In this document: one piece after another, positions 8,088 to 16,200 of the stretch
How positions within the stretch are numbered: position 1 is the stretch's first letter
Layout: every line of letters starts with the position of its first letter
NCBI GenBank assembly: GCA_900317155.1
Contig: ONFO01000016.1
Coordinates: 1-64,000, forward strand
Reading direction: 5' to 3'
From: an uncultured Bacteroidales bacterium
GTDB lineage: Bacteria; Bacteroidota; Bacteroidia; Bacteroidales; F082
Length of the DNA stretch: 64,000 nucleotides
The notes under the pieces: generated by a model
Databases searched by the model: none
Seen by the model: only the letters and a program-made list of their open reading frames with translations
What the model was told of the DNA's origin: nothing
Made by a program: the position numbers and the translations under genes

Positions 8088-8864
8088 ATGGGCACTGCCA
8101 TCGGTTTATTGATTCCTTTGTTGGGCACCATGCTCGGTGCGGCTTTCGTCTTTTTCATGAAGAAAGACATGTCGCCGAGGTTACAGAAATCGCTGTTGGG
8201 TTTCGCATCTGGCGTGATGATAGCCGCTTCGGTTTGGTCGTTGCTCATCCCTGCCATTGAGATGCGGTCAGAGAGTGGAGGTTGGGCGGTATTGCCCGCT
8301 GCAATAGGCTTCCTTGCGGGTGTCGGTTTCTTGCTGCTTTTGGACGAACTCACACCACACCTGCACCTCGGCTCATCAAAGCCCGAGGGACCGCGATCCA
8401 AACTCTCCCGCACGGCGATGTTGGCTTTGGCCGTCACCCTCCACAACTTGCCCGAGGGCATGGCAGTGGGTGTGGTGTTTGCCGCTGCGTCGCAAGGTGC
8501 CGAAAGTGTTAATTTGGCCAGCGCTGTGGCGGTTTCACTCGGCATCGCCATCCAAAACATCCCCGAAGGGGCCATCATCTCCATGCCTATGTGTGCCGAG
8601 GGCAACAACAAGGCAAAGTCTTTCCTTATCGGCAGCCTGAGTGGGGTAGTGGAGCCACTTGGTGGTTTATTAGTTGTGTTGTTGGCTGCTTGGCTGACAC
8701 CCATTCTTCCTTATATGCTCGCCTTCGCCGCTGGTGCCATGTGCTATGTAGTCGTCGAGGAGCTGATTCCCGAGGCTTCATCGGGCGAGCATTCCAACCT
8801 CAGCACTATTGGTTTTGCCATAGGGTTTGTGCTGATGATGGTGTTGGATGTGGTGATGGGATAA
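8088..8864 (+). CDS. ZIP-family metal transporter
   Basis: 258 residues. The ATG at 8088 (MGTAIGLLIPLLGTMLGAAF) starts the first helix and lies just downstream of the -7 box. Eight helices are expected. The metal-site signatures HNLPEGMAVG (helix 4) and NIPEGAIIS (helix 5) are present, as in the GufA/ZupT/ZIP11 branch. It is an inner-membrane importer of zinc or another divalent metal; specificity cannot be read. Neighbours include an HMA remnant upstream and a zinc-type TonB receptor 0.9 kb downstream on the other strand. A broken second copy lies at 12891-13145. The palindrome in its promoter suggests metal regulation. Confidence 0.85.
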   Translation: MGTAIGLLIPLLGTMLGAAFVFFMKKDMSPRLQKSLLGFASGVMIAASVWSLLIPAIEMRSESGGWAVLPAAIGFLAGVGFLLLLDELTPHLHLGSSKPEGPRSKLSRTAMLALAVTLHNLPEGMAVGVVFAAASQGAESVNLASAVAVSLGIAIQNIPEGAIISMPMCAEGNNKAKSFLIGSLSGVVEPLGGLLVVLLAAWLTPILPYMLAFAAGAMCYVVVEELIPEASSGEHSNLSTIGFAIGFVLMMVLDVVMG

Positions 8865-8877
8865 TCGCCTTTTGTGC

Positions 8878-9504
8878 TTATTTCTCCGCCGTCACCATCA
8901 GCCAGTGTTTGGCTTCGTCTTTCCGAATATCGATGCCCTTGAAGCCAGCATTTGACAGATGCAACCTGATTTCCTCCGGTTTGTAGGTGTGCATTCCCTC
9001 GATGAGGCTTTCCCATTTGGCATCCATCGGTCCCGAGCCGTCCGACTCGTTGACGATGACAAATTGTCCACCGGGTTTGAGCACCCTTTTCACCTCACCA
9101 AAGCAATGCTCGATGTCGGGCCAGAAATAGATGGTCTCGAAGGCGGTGACGAGGTCGAAGGTGTTCTCTCCGAAAGGCAGTTTGACCACACTGGCCTCTT
9201 GCACCTTGCAGCGCCCCTCTGCGATGGCTTTGGCGTTCACTTTGGAAGACTTTGCCACCGACACAGATGAATAGTCGATGCCTTGCACCACGCCTTTCGG
9301 GGCGTGTTGCAACAGCCGAGCGATGTTGGCGCCACCGCCACAACCGATATCCAAGATTTGGTCGTCTTCCTTGATTTGCACTGACGACAAGGCCCAGTTG
9401 GCCATTTGGGCGTGACCGCCGCCGTTCATCCCGTTCACCATCATTTTGCCAAAGAAGCCTTCGGGCTTGCGCGTATTGCTGAAAATCTTACTAAGTAATC
9501 CCAT
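8878..9504 (-). CDS. class I SAM-dependent methyltransferase
   Basis: 208 residues: motif I ILDIGCGGGANIARLL at about 54-69, GIDYSSVSV as motif II, VKLPFGENTFDLVTAFETIY around motif IV, and LKPGGQFVIVNESDG. This is the UbiE/Methyltransf_11 fold acting on a small molecule. It converges with the ZIP gene, with 13 nt between the stops. A TAAATTTG box (complement of 9516-9523) could serve as -7, giving a very short leader. The substrate is not evident from sequence. Confidence 0.75.
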   Translation of the reverse strand: MGLLSKIFSNTRKPEGFFGKMMVNGMNGGGHAQMANWALSSVQIKEDDQILDIGCGGGANIARLLQHAPKGVVQGIDYSSVSVAKSSKVNAKAIAEGRCKVQEASVVKLPFGENTFDLVTAFETIYFWPDIEHCFGEVKRVLKPGGQFVIVNESDGSGPMDAKWESLIEGMHTYKPEEIRLHLSNAGFKGIDIRKDEAKHWLMVTAEK

Positions 9505-9518
9505 ATGTAACCAATCAA

Positions 9519-9686
9519 ATTTAAACTACATGTTTTTTGACGCTGGACACGGGACTTCAGGACTTTTTGACCATGACTATGACCGCTTTCACGGGAATGC
9601 TGAATTTTCAGCCCTTGGCCGAAACAATCATGGTCATAGTCACAAGTCATAGTCCCGTAATCTCGCGTCCAACATGTAAACTAAAT
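9519..9686. repeat. inverted-repeat element downstream of the zinc-type receptor gene
   Basis: Outer arms at 9519-9532 and 9673-9686 are imperfect complements, and an inner pair GACTATGACC (9575-9584) and GGTCATAGTC (9632-9641) is perfect. The element contains GACGC...GGAC and CATAGTCCCG...CGCGTC words shared with the element at 11893-12020. There is no coding capacity. It may act as a terminator for the receptor gene or be a non-autonomous mobile repeat. Confidence 0.5.
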
Positions 9687-9789
9687 AAACCCATTCACTT
9701 AATAAGTGCTGTGATTAATTCAGTTGCAAAAATCCGACGTTTTACCTTATCGCTACAATCCCAAGAAATAGTGATTTTTTCGACAAAAA

Positions 9790-11883
9790 TCACCCAATGG
9801 GCACCATCAGCTTGAAAACGATATTGCGCCCCATATTGAACACGCCTTGCCGTCCGGTCACCACATTCCAATCTGCATATTTCAGGCGGCTCAAATGGTC
9901 TTGGTAGCACGCATCCGTGAGGTTGTCGACAATCAAGGTCAGTTCGGCGACTTTCTTGCCTTTGATCAAGATTTCAGTTCCAGCCGAAAGCCCTAACAAA
10001 AGGTAAGATGGAGTGGCTGTCTCGGTATCGTAGGCTGCATAATAATGATTCTGTTCCAAGCACCAGTCCATGCGGGCCGCAAGATAGGCATTGTTGAATA
10101 CCTTGCCATCGTGTGTGAGCTCGTATTTCACGTCTGCCGAAAGGCGCGGTGCGGGCGTCATCGGGAGCCAACGCATCTCTTCGGGCTGGTGCAGCAACTG
10201 AGCATTGACGTATGAAAACGCCGCCCCGATATGAAGGGCATGGAACGGATGGATATCCACACCCGCTTCAAAACCCATCAGCATTGCCTCGCCCTGTGCG
10301 TATGCGAAAGTCATCAGGTCAGGCTCGACGATGCTGTCGATACGATGTAGGAAGATGTAGTTACTGATGTGGTTGGCAAACACTGCGGCATTCAACTCGA
10401 AAAAGCGCGTGGCATAATTGAGGCCCAAGTCGGCCTGTAAGCTGTATTCTGGCTTAAAGTTATGGTTGCCGATCTCATACCTCAACGAGCCTTCATGCTC
10501 TCCATTGGAAGCCAACTCACTGATGTTGGGTGCACGGTAACCTCGGGCAAGATTGATTTTCAGGTCAAGCCTTTCAGAGACTTCGCACGTCGCCCCCAAA
10601 CTACCTGTGATGCCCTGAAAATGTCGCGTAAAGTCCTCAAAGCGCACCTCGTCGTCCTCGATCATGCCCTTTGCGTCCAAATAACGGTAATCGAAGCGGA
10701 GTCCGCCGCTTATATTCCAACGACCCAATACTTTGGATGCCGTTGCATACACGCCTGCATCGAACAAGGCATAATCGGGGATAAGGTATTCCTCACCCAA
10801 ATTGATGGACTTCTGCCCCATGCCATTCAATCCCGTCGAAAACTTCCAGCCCGCTTTTTCTTCCGAGACATAGCGGACATCATAGTTCAGCGTGTGCAGT
10901 TGCAGATAAAGGCCACATTCGTCCGCCGACTCCTCAAACTCTTTGCGACGGTTCTGCTGATAGCCCGCAATCATCTTCAAATGTCCAGATGACAGGTTGA
11001 TGAAACTTTCCGAAACCGCCTTGTAGTGATATACCCGCTGATAAGGCAAGCCATGACGATAAGACAGCAGGTCGCCTTCCTCGGAGAGCAATTCGCCCGT
11101 CACTGTGTCGCGTTCGCCTTCCACGATGCTCGGAGTGAGGTTGTAATACCCGAACTTCAGGTTGGTGAAGCCCCAGTTGCGCATCAGTCCCGCTTTGAGC
11201 GAGAAGGCTCGCTCTCCGAATTGGGAGTTGGACACATAGCCGTCAAAACGGTTCCTGTAGGCATGGGCGTGTTTTTCGCTGAATCGGGCATCCCAAGTAA
11301 AACCTTTCTGGTTGCCAGCAAGATTGAAAGATGCGCCTAATAATCCGTTATTTGTTTGATATTCAGCATTTACCTTGCCTTTAATACTACCTTCAGGCAG
11401 GGTTGGCATTCCTTTGAACACCAACACGCCACCCATGGCATCAGAGCCATACATAAGGCTGGCGGGACCTTTCAGGATTTCCACCGAGCCGACCTCGTTG
11501 GCATCGATCTCAATGCCATGTTCGTCGCCCCATTGCTGGCCTTCCTGGCGAATGCCATCGTTGACAACCACAATGCGGTTGTAGCCCAGTCCACGGATGA
11601 CAGGTTTCGAGATGCCGCCACCCGTAGTGATTTGTGACACGCCCGGCTGTTTGGCGATGGCGTCAATCAGATTCGTGGACGACAGCTGATGCAGTTCCTT
11701 GGCTTGAAGCACCACGATAGGCATGGGCGTCTCTTTCATTCTCATATCGCCCACGGCACCTGTTACTGTCACTTCCTTTAATTCCATGTGCCTGAAAAAC
11801 ATATCGGTAGAGTCAGGCAAACTCTGAGCCGTCATCGGCAATACATACGCCAATGACAAGGCAATAAACAATGATTTTTTCAT
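9790..11883 (-). CDS. TonB-dependent receptor, probably for a metal or metallophore
   Basis: 697 residues with a signal peptide (cleavage near MTAQ, residue 20) and no N-terminal carboxypeptidase-like domain. A plug at about 45-160 holds VTVTGAVGDMR, ITTGGGISKPVIRGLGYNR and VEILKGPASLMYGSDAMGG, followed by a 22-strand-type barrel. The layout and the His-rich extracellular pieces (SEKHAHAYRNRFDGY, SYRHGLPYQRVYHY) resemble ZnuD-type zinc or haem receptors of the CirA class. A DUF2946-like gene lies upstream on the same strand and a ZIP transporter nearby, which fits uptake of zinc or another transition metal. Related inverted-repeat elements flank the gene on both sides. Confidence 0.75.
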   Translation of the reverse strand: MKKSLFIALSLAYVLPMTAQSLPDSTDMFFRHMELKEVTVTGAVGDMRMKETPMPIVVLQAKELHQLSSTNLIDAIAKQPGVSQITTGGGISKPVIRGLGYNRIVVVNDGIRQEGQQWGDEHGIEIDANEVGSVEILKGPASLMYGSDAMGGVLVFKGMPTLPEGSIKGKVNAEYQTNNGLLGASFNLAGNQKGFTWDARFSEKHAHAYRNRFDGYVSNSQFGERAFSLKAGLMRNWGFTNLKFGYYNLTPSIVEGERDTVTGELLSEEGDLLSYRHGLPYQRVYHYKAVSESFINLSSGHLKMIAGYQQNRRKEFEESADECGLYLQLHTLNYDVRYVSEEKAGWKFSTGLNGMGQKSINLGEEYLIPDYALFDAGVYATASKVLGRWNISGGLRFDYRYLDAKGMIEDDEVRFEDFTRHFQGITGSLGATCEVSERLDLKINLARGYRAPNISELASNGEHEGSLRYEIGNHNFKPEYSLQADLGLNYATRFFELNAAVFANHISNYIFLHRIDSIVEPDLMTFAYAQGEAMLMGFEAGVDIHPFHALHIGAAFSYVNAQLLHQPEEMRWLPMTPAPRLSADVKYELTHDGKVFNNAYLAARMDWCLEQNHYYAAYDTETATPSYLLLGLSAGTEILIKGKKVAELTLIVDNLTDACYQDHLSRLKYADWNVVTGRQGVFNMGRNIVFKLMVPIG

Positions 11884-11892
11884 TTTAGTCTT

Positions 11893-12020
11893 GTTGTAAA
11901 AAGAAAATAATTGAGACGATTTAGCTGTTTTGACGCGGGACTATGAGACGTGAGACACGGGACATTTCAAATCGTCTCGTGTCTTAAAGTCTCCTATCTC
12001 GTGTCGATTTTTTTTACAAC
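11893..12020. repeat. inverted-repeat element between the DUF2946-like gene and the receptor gene
   Basis: The ends are a perfect 10-bp inverted repeat (GTTGTAAAAA at 11893-11902, TTTTTACAAC at 12011-12020). An inner perfect pair is GAGACGATTT (11913-11922) and AAATCGTCTC (11969-11978). It shares GACGCGGGACTATG-type words with the element at 9519-9686. Its right end includes the stop codon of the DUF2946-like gene. It may be a terminator/attenuator or a small mobile repeat. Confidence 0.55.
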
Positions 12021-12328
12021 AAGGCAGGTGGGGCGCGCGATGAAAAGGTTTGTCCGAAAGCCGAAACGACATCTTGAACCATCAGAATGGATTCCACTTT
12101 GGTTTCCGGCAGGTTGACCGTCACCACCGCTTGTGGAGACTCCTCGTATGCAAGCTGCTGGAATTGACAAAGTAGGCACCCGTCTTCATCCGTTATTGAT
12201 GAATGCTGTTCCTCAGTAGCTTCGGCATTATCCGATGGATAAGCATGGACATGAAACGATGACAGCAACCACATCGGCAGATAGATTGCCAATAGGAATA
12301 ACGCTATCTTAGACTTGTATCGCTTCAT
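12014..12328 (-). CDS. small DUF2946-like membrane-anchored protein
   Basis: 104 residues from the ATG at 12328. The longer start at 12352 overlaps the -7 box and is rejected. There is one N-terminal hydrophobic segment (IALFLLAIYLPMWLLSSF), then HVHAYP, an acidic stretch, DGCLLCQFQQLAY with a CxxC, and the C-terminal SRAPPALL that is characteristic of DUF2946-type proteins. These small periplasm-facing proteins often precede TonB receptor genes and have a suspected metal role. Here the receptor gene follows on the same strand after an inverted-repeat element. Confidence 0.55.
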   Translation of the reverse strand: MKRYKSKIALFLLAIYLPMWLLSSFHVHAYPSDNAEATEEQHSSITDEDGCLLCQFQQLAYEESPQAVVTVNLPETKVESILMVQDVVSAFGQTFSSRAPPALL

Positions 12329-12349
12329 TTCTTCCAACTTTCGACGGGG

Positions 12350-12358
12350 CAAAGATAG
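12350..12358 (-). promoter_or_regulatory. -7 box of the DUF2946-like gene
   Basis: Read on the minus strand it is TATCTTTGC, 21 bp before the ATG at 12328. This decides the start: the upstream in-frame ATG at 12352 lies within this box. Confidence 0.55.
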
Positions 12359-12368
12359 AGTTTTTTGA

Positions 12369-12812
12369 TTAATCCTTACCCATCAGCATCACCCGGTCCT
12401 CTTTCTTGAAGCCGAATCTTTCATAGAAAGCGGGCAAGACACCTTCGCGAGCGGTAATCAGATGGAAACCAACAATGCCTTGTGCTTTAAGGTCGGTGAG
12501 GCATTTTTCCAACAAATGGCTGGCGATGCCTTTGCGTTGGTATTGGGGTGCCACGGCGAGGTCGTTGATCTCGAAGGTGCGGCCATAATGGAACAACATG
12601 GAAGTGCCCAAAATGAAGCCTGCCACTTCTCCGTCCACGATGCATTCTAAACCGTAATGATGTTGGCTTTCAAGTAGTTCACTGACATGGCTGGTGGCGT
12701 CTTCCACCGACCAGTCATCGTTCCACGGCTCGCCCGAAAACGCTGCCGCATAGATGGCGCCATATTGCTTCAAATGCTCAATAGTGATGGGGTTGATAAT
12801 GAGGTTTTGCAT
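12369..12812 (-). CDS. GNAT family N-acetyltransferase
   Basis: 147 residues with the GNAT fold: beta strands around GEVAGFILGTS, then NDLAVAPQYQRKGIASHLL, which is the acetyl-CoA binding A motif (Q/RxxGxA), and a C-terminal PAFYERFGF. It acetylates an unknown amine in the cytoplasm. A minus-strand TATCTTTGC (complement of 12829-12837) serves as its -7 box. The start of the broken ZIP copy lies 78 nt away in the divergent direction. Confidence 0.8.
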   Translation of the reverse strand: MQNLIINPITIEHLKQYGAIYAAAFSGEPWNDDWSVEDATSHVSELLESQHHYGLECIVDGEVAGFILGTSMLFHYGRTFEINDLAVAPQYQRKGIASHLLEKCLTDLKAQGIVGFHLITAREGVLPAFYERFGFKKEDRVMLMGKD

Positions 12813-12890
12813 ACATGGATTTTTTCTGCAAAGATACTGATTTGTTTGGAATATCCGTACTTCAGCACAATCACAAAATTAACCACTGTT

Positions 12891-13145
12891 ATGGGCATCA
12901 CCATTGGTTTATTAATCCCATTGCTAGGCACCATGCTCAGTGCGGCTTTTGTCTTTTTCATGAAGAAAGACATGTCGACGCAGTTGCAGAAGTCGCTGTT
13001 GGGTTTCGCTCGGCATCGACATCCAGAACATCCCCTGAAGGAGCCATCATCTCCATGCCCATGTGCGCCCAGTGCAACAGCAGGGCAAAGTCATTCCTCA
13101 TTGGTAGCTTGAATGGCATCTTGAAGCCTTTGGGCGGTTTATTAG
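12891..13145 (+). pseudogene. decayed second copy of the ZIP transporter gene
   Basis: The start reads MGITIGLLIPLLGTMLSAAF and continues to KSLLGFA, nearly the same as the intact ZIP at 8088. It then jumps to the sequence equivalent to IQNIPEGAIISMPMC, omitting about 330 bp. The parental copies of the junction carry short direct repeats (GGTTTCGC at 8199-8206, GGTTTCAC at 8531-8538, 332 bp apart), so a slipped deletion removed the middle and shifted the frame. An extra T after CATCCCC adds a second shift. Similarity ends at about 13145. Confidence 0.85.
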
Positions 13146-13218
13146 AGATAGTGCAGCACCATCCGCAATGTTTTTTAACAAAATTTTGATTTTCTGCGCT
13201 GAAAACCAAATTATTTCT

Positions 13219-13227
13219 TACCTTTGC
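13219..13227 (+). promoter_or_regulatory. -7 box of the giant secreted protein gene
   Basis: TACCTTTGC, 21 bp before the ATG at 13249; no consensus -33 TTTG at the usual distance. Confidence 0.5.
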
Positions 13228-13248
13228 CCATCATAAACCTTTGTCACC

Positions 13249-16200
13249 ATGAAAAAACTCGTCCTTATCCTCTCCATCCTCCTCGCCCTCCTGACCATCG
13301 GGCAGGCCAAGGCGCAAGGACTGTCGGGCTCGGGCACGACCGACGACCCGTATCTGATCAACAGCAACGCGGACTGGACCTCCTTCGCGCAAAGTGTCAC
13401 CAACGGCACGACCTACGCGGGCCAAACCGTGAAACTCACCGCCGACATTACCGCCAACGTCATGGCAGGCTCGCACACCGACGAGAGCAACTACCATGCT
13501 TTCAGCGGCACCTTCGACGGCGACGGACACGCCATCACCCTCGCCCTATCGGGTAGCGGAGAAGGCATAGCCCTCTTCTCCGACCTCAACGGCGCGACCC
13601 TAAAGAACCTGAAAGCGCAGGGCTCCGTAACCACTAACGACCGACGCCCCGCCACCTTTGCCATCATCGTTTTCGGCAACAGCTCCATCAGCAACTGCTG
13701 GAGCACCGTGGCCGTGTCGTCAACCAGGACCAGCGGCTGGATAGATGGCGGCGGCTTTGTGGGCCGTGTCAGTTCAAACGCCACGCTCAACATGACCGAC
13801 TGCGCCTTCCACGGCTCGGTGACCTTCGCCCCCGATGCCACCTCGGGCGGCGGCATGATAGGCTTCACGCAAACCAACGCAACGGTCAACCTCACCAACT
13901 GCCTCTACAGCCCCACCGCGCTCACGCTGAATGTCAGCGAATACAACCCCCGCGTCTTCGTCTCAGGCGAGGTATCAGGCAACCTCACCAACTGCTACTA
14001 CAACGCTGTGGCAGCGGCCTCGGTGCTCGCGAACCAAGGCATCGATGCCTCGGGGATGACCAACGAAGCTTTGGCTGCGGCCCTCGGCGTAGGCTGGCTC
14101 GTGTACGACGACATGGTGGTGCCCTTCTCCGACCAGTATAATATCAGTTCGGCGGCAGAGTGGAACGCTTTCGCAACGGCGTTGAACAACGGCATATCGT
14201 TCAGCGGCCGAACCGTGACTTTGACCGCCGACATCTCCGTCAGCACCATGGCAGGCGTCGAGGACAAGTGTTTTGCCGGCACCTTCGACGGACAAGGCCA
14301 CACCATCACCCTCAACATGACGGCCAGCATGCAATTCACCTCCCTCTTCTGCTATGCTGATGGTGCCACCTTCCAAAACCTGAAAGTGGACGGCACCATC
14401 AACACCTCGAAGAAGTTTTGCGCCGGTATCGTGGGAGCCGTCATTAACAACGGCTGCACCTTCACCAACTGCGTCAGCGATGTCACCATCAACTCCTCTA
14501 TCAACGGCGACGGCACTCACGGCGGACTTGTGGCGTATGTCGGAAAGGGTGACAGCACTTTCGAGGGCTGTGCCTTCACGGGCAAGCTGCTCGGTGCCAA
14601 CACCTATTACGTTGGCGGTCTCGTCGGCTTCACGGACAGCCGCAACAACGCCACGGTCTCCTTTACCAACTGCGTCTTCCATCCCCAGCAAGTCACCATG
14701 AGCGGCAGCGGTAGCCAGACTTTCGCACGCTGGTATGGCAACAACTCCGGCAGCGTCATCATCGGCGCCAACTGCTACTACTCGCAGACCCTCGGTGCAG
14801 CCCAAGGCAAGCAGATGCGCAGCATCACGGGCGGCGACTATGTCACCGTGGCCTTAAGCGGCAATGCCACCACTTATGAGCGGAGCGGCATCAGTGCCTA
14901 CGCTGTGGGCATCGTTTTCGACAGCATCCTTTATGCCGGTGACGGCGAGACGGTGAGTCTCAACCTTGGTTGCACACCGCCTTCGGGTTATTCCTTCAAT
15001 GGCTTCATTGCCAGTGCAGGCACCCTCAACGGTACAGGGAATCCCTACACGCTGACCATGCCCAATGAGAACGTGACCATTCAAGCGGTTCTGGTTAATA
15101 ATTCCATCGAATACATTGATGGGGATGGCAACACACACACTTGCAGCAACTATACCGTGCTCACGGGCAACGAAGCAATACTCCATGGGGGCTGGTATGT
15201 GGTGAACGACGACATCACTTACAACCGCACACTCACCCTCACCGATGATGTGAATCTCATCCTATGCAACGGCAATACGATGACGGTCAGCACTATCAAT
15301 GGGAGCAGAAACTTGGGCAACGGAAGCCTGATTGTTTACGGTCAGAGCCTCAATTCCGATGTGGCTGGCACCCTCAATGCTGGCTCCACCAGGTATCCCC
15401 AATTCAATTCCAGACATACAACGTCCACGCACAATGGGGGCATCAATGTGATCAACTACACCCAACACAGCGGCAACGTCGTAGCCAGCAACAACTCTTC
15501 GCATGGAGATGCCCTCTATGCCAACCACTTCACTATGAACGGTGGTACCATCATCATTCCTAATAACCGTTACGAAGGCAATATTTACACCGGCTTATCT
15601 GTCAACAACAATCTCGTCATCAACGGCGGCAAGATGGAGGCCTCCAGCATTTACGCTGGAGAAAGCATCACCCTCGGCTGGACCAACGCCGACGACTACA
15701 TCCTCGCTGGCCACTACGAGTCCGAAGAAGGCACCATCGCCGTCAAAAGCGGCCAAGCCTTATATTACGAAGATGACTGGGGTGAAAATGTCATCGTCAG
15801 CGGCATACTCGACGAGTACCAGATCGATGCCATTGGGGGCAAGACTCTGCGACCCCATTTCGTCAATTATATGGACGGGGACGGCGAGATGCACTATTGC
15901 AGTGACTATACCGTACTCACGGGTGAAGAAACAACGCTCACGGAGGGCTGGTATGTGGTGGACGATGACATCACTTACAACGGCATCCTCTCCCTCAACG
16001 GTGACGTGACCCTCATCCTCGGCAACAGCAAAACGATGACCATGGGAACCGACGATGAAGACAACGGCGGCATCAAGCAATCATCGACCGGAAACCTGAC
16101 TGTTTACGGTCAGAGCCTCAGCCCCGACGAGGCAGGCACCCTCAATGCCACCCAAAACAGGTTTCCCCAATTCGAATCAGGCTTCAATGTCATCACCGCA

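Larger units (their letters stand above)
7816..8112 (+). pseudogene. chimeric remnant: secreted-protein start fused to a heavy-metal-associated motif
   Basis: The frame opens with a good signal peptide (MTQKLLLIILFCLSTSIQAQ) and about 20 residues (FDGGMMVHTGYLQ) that look like the start of an outer-membrane beta-barrel protein. It then jumps to GMHCNHCKAACEQSVG, the GMxCxxC metal-binding motif of HMA domains such as copper chaperones. After about residue 70 it runs into the ZIP promoter as non-family sequence. I read it as two gene ends fused by deletion. A short secreted metal-binding peptide is possible but less likely. Confidence 0.5.
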
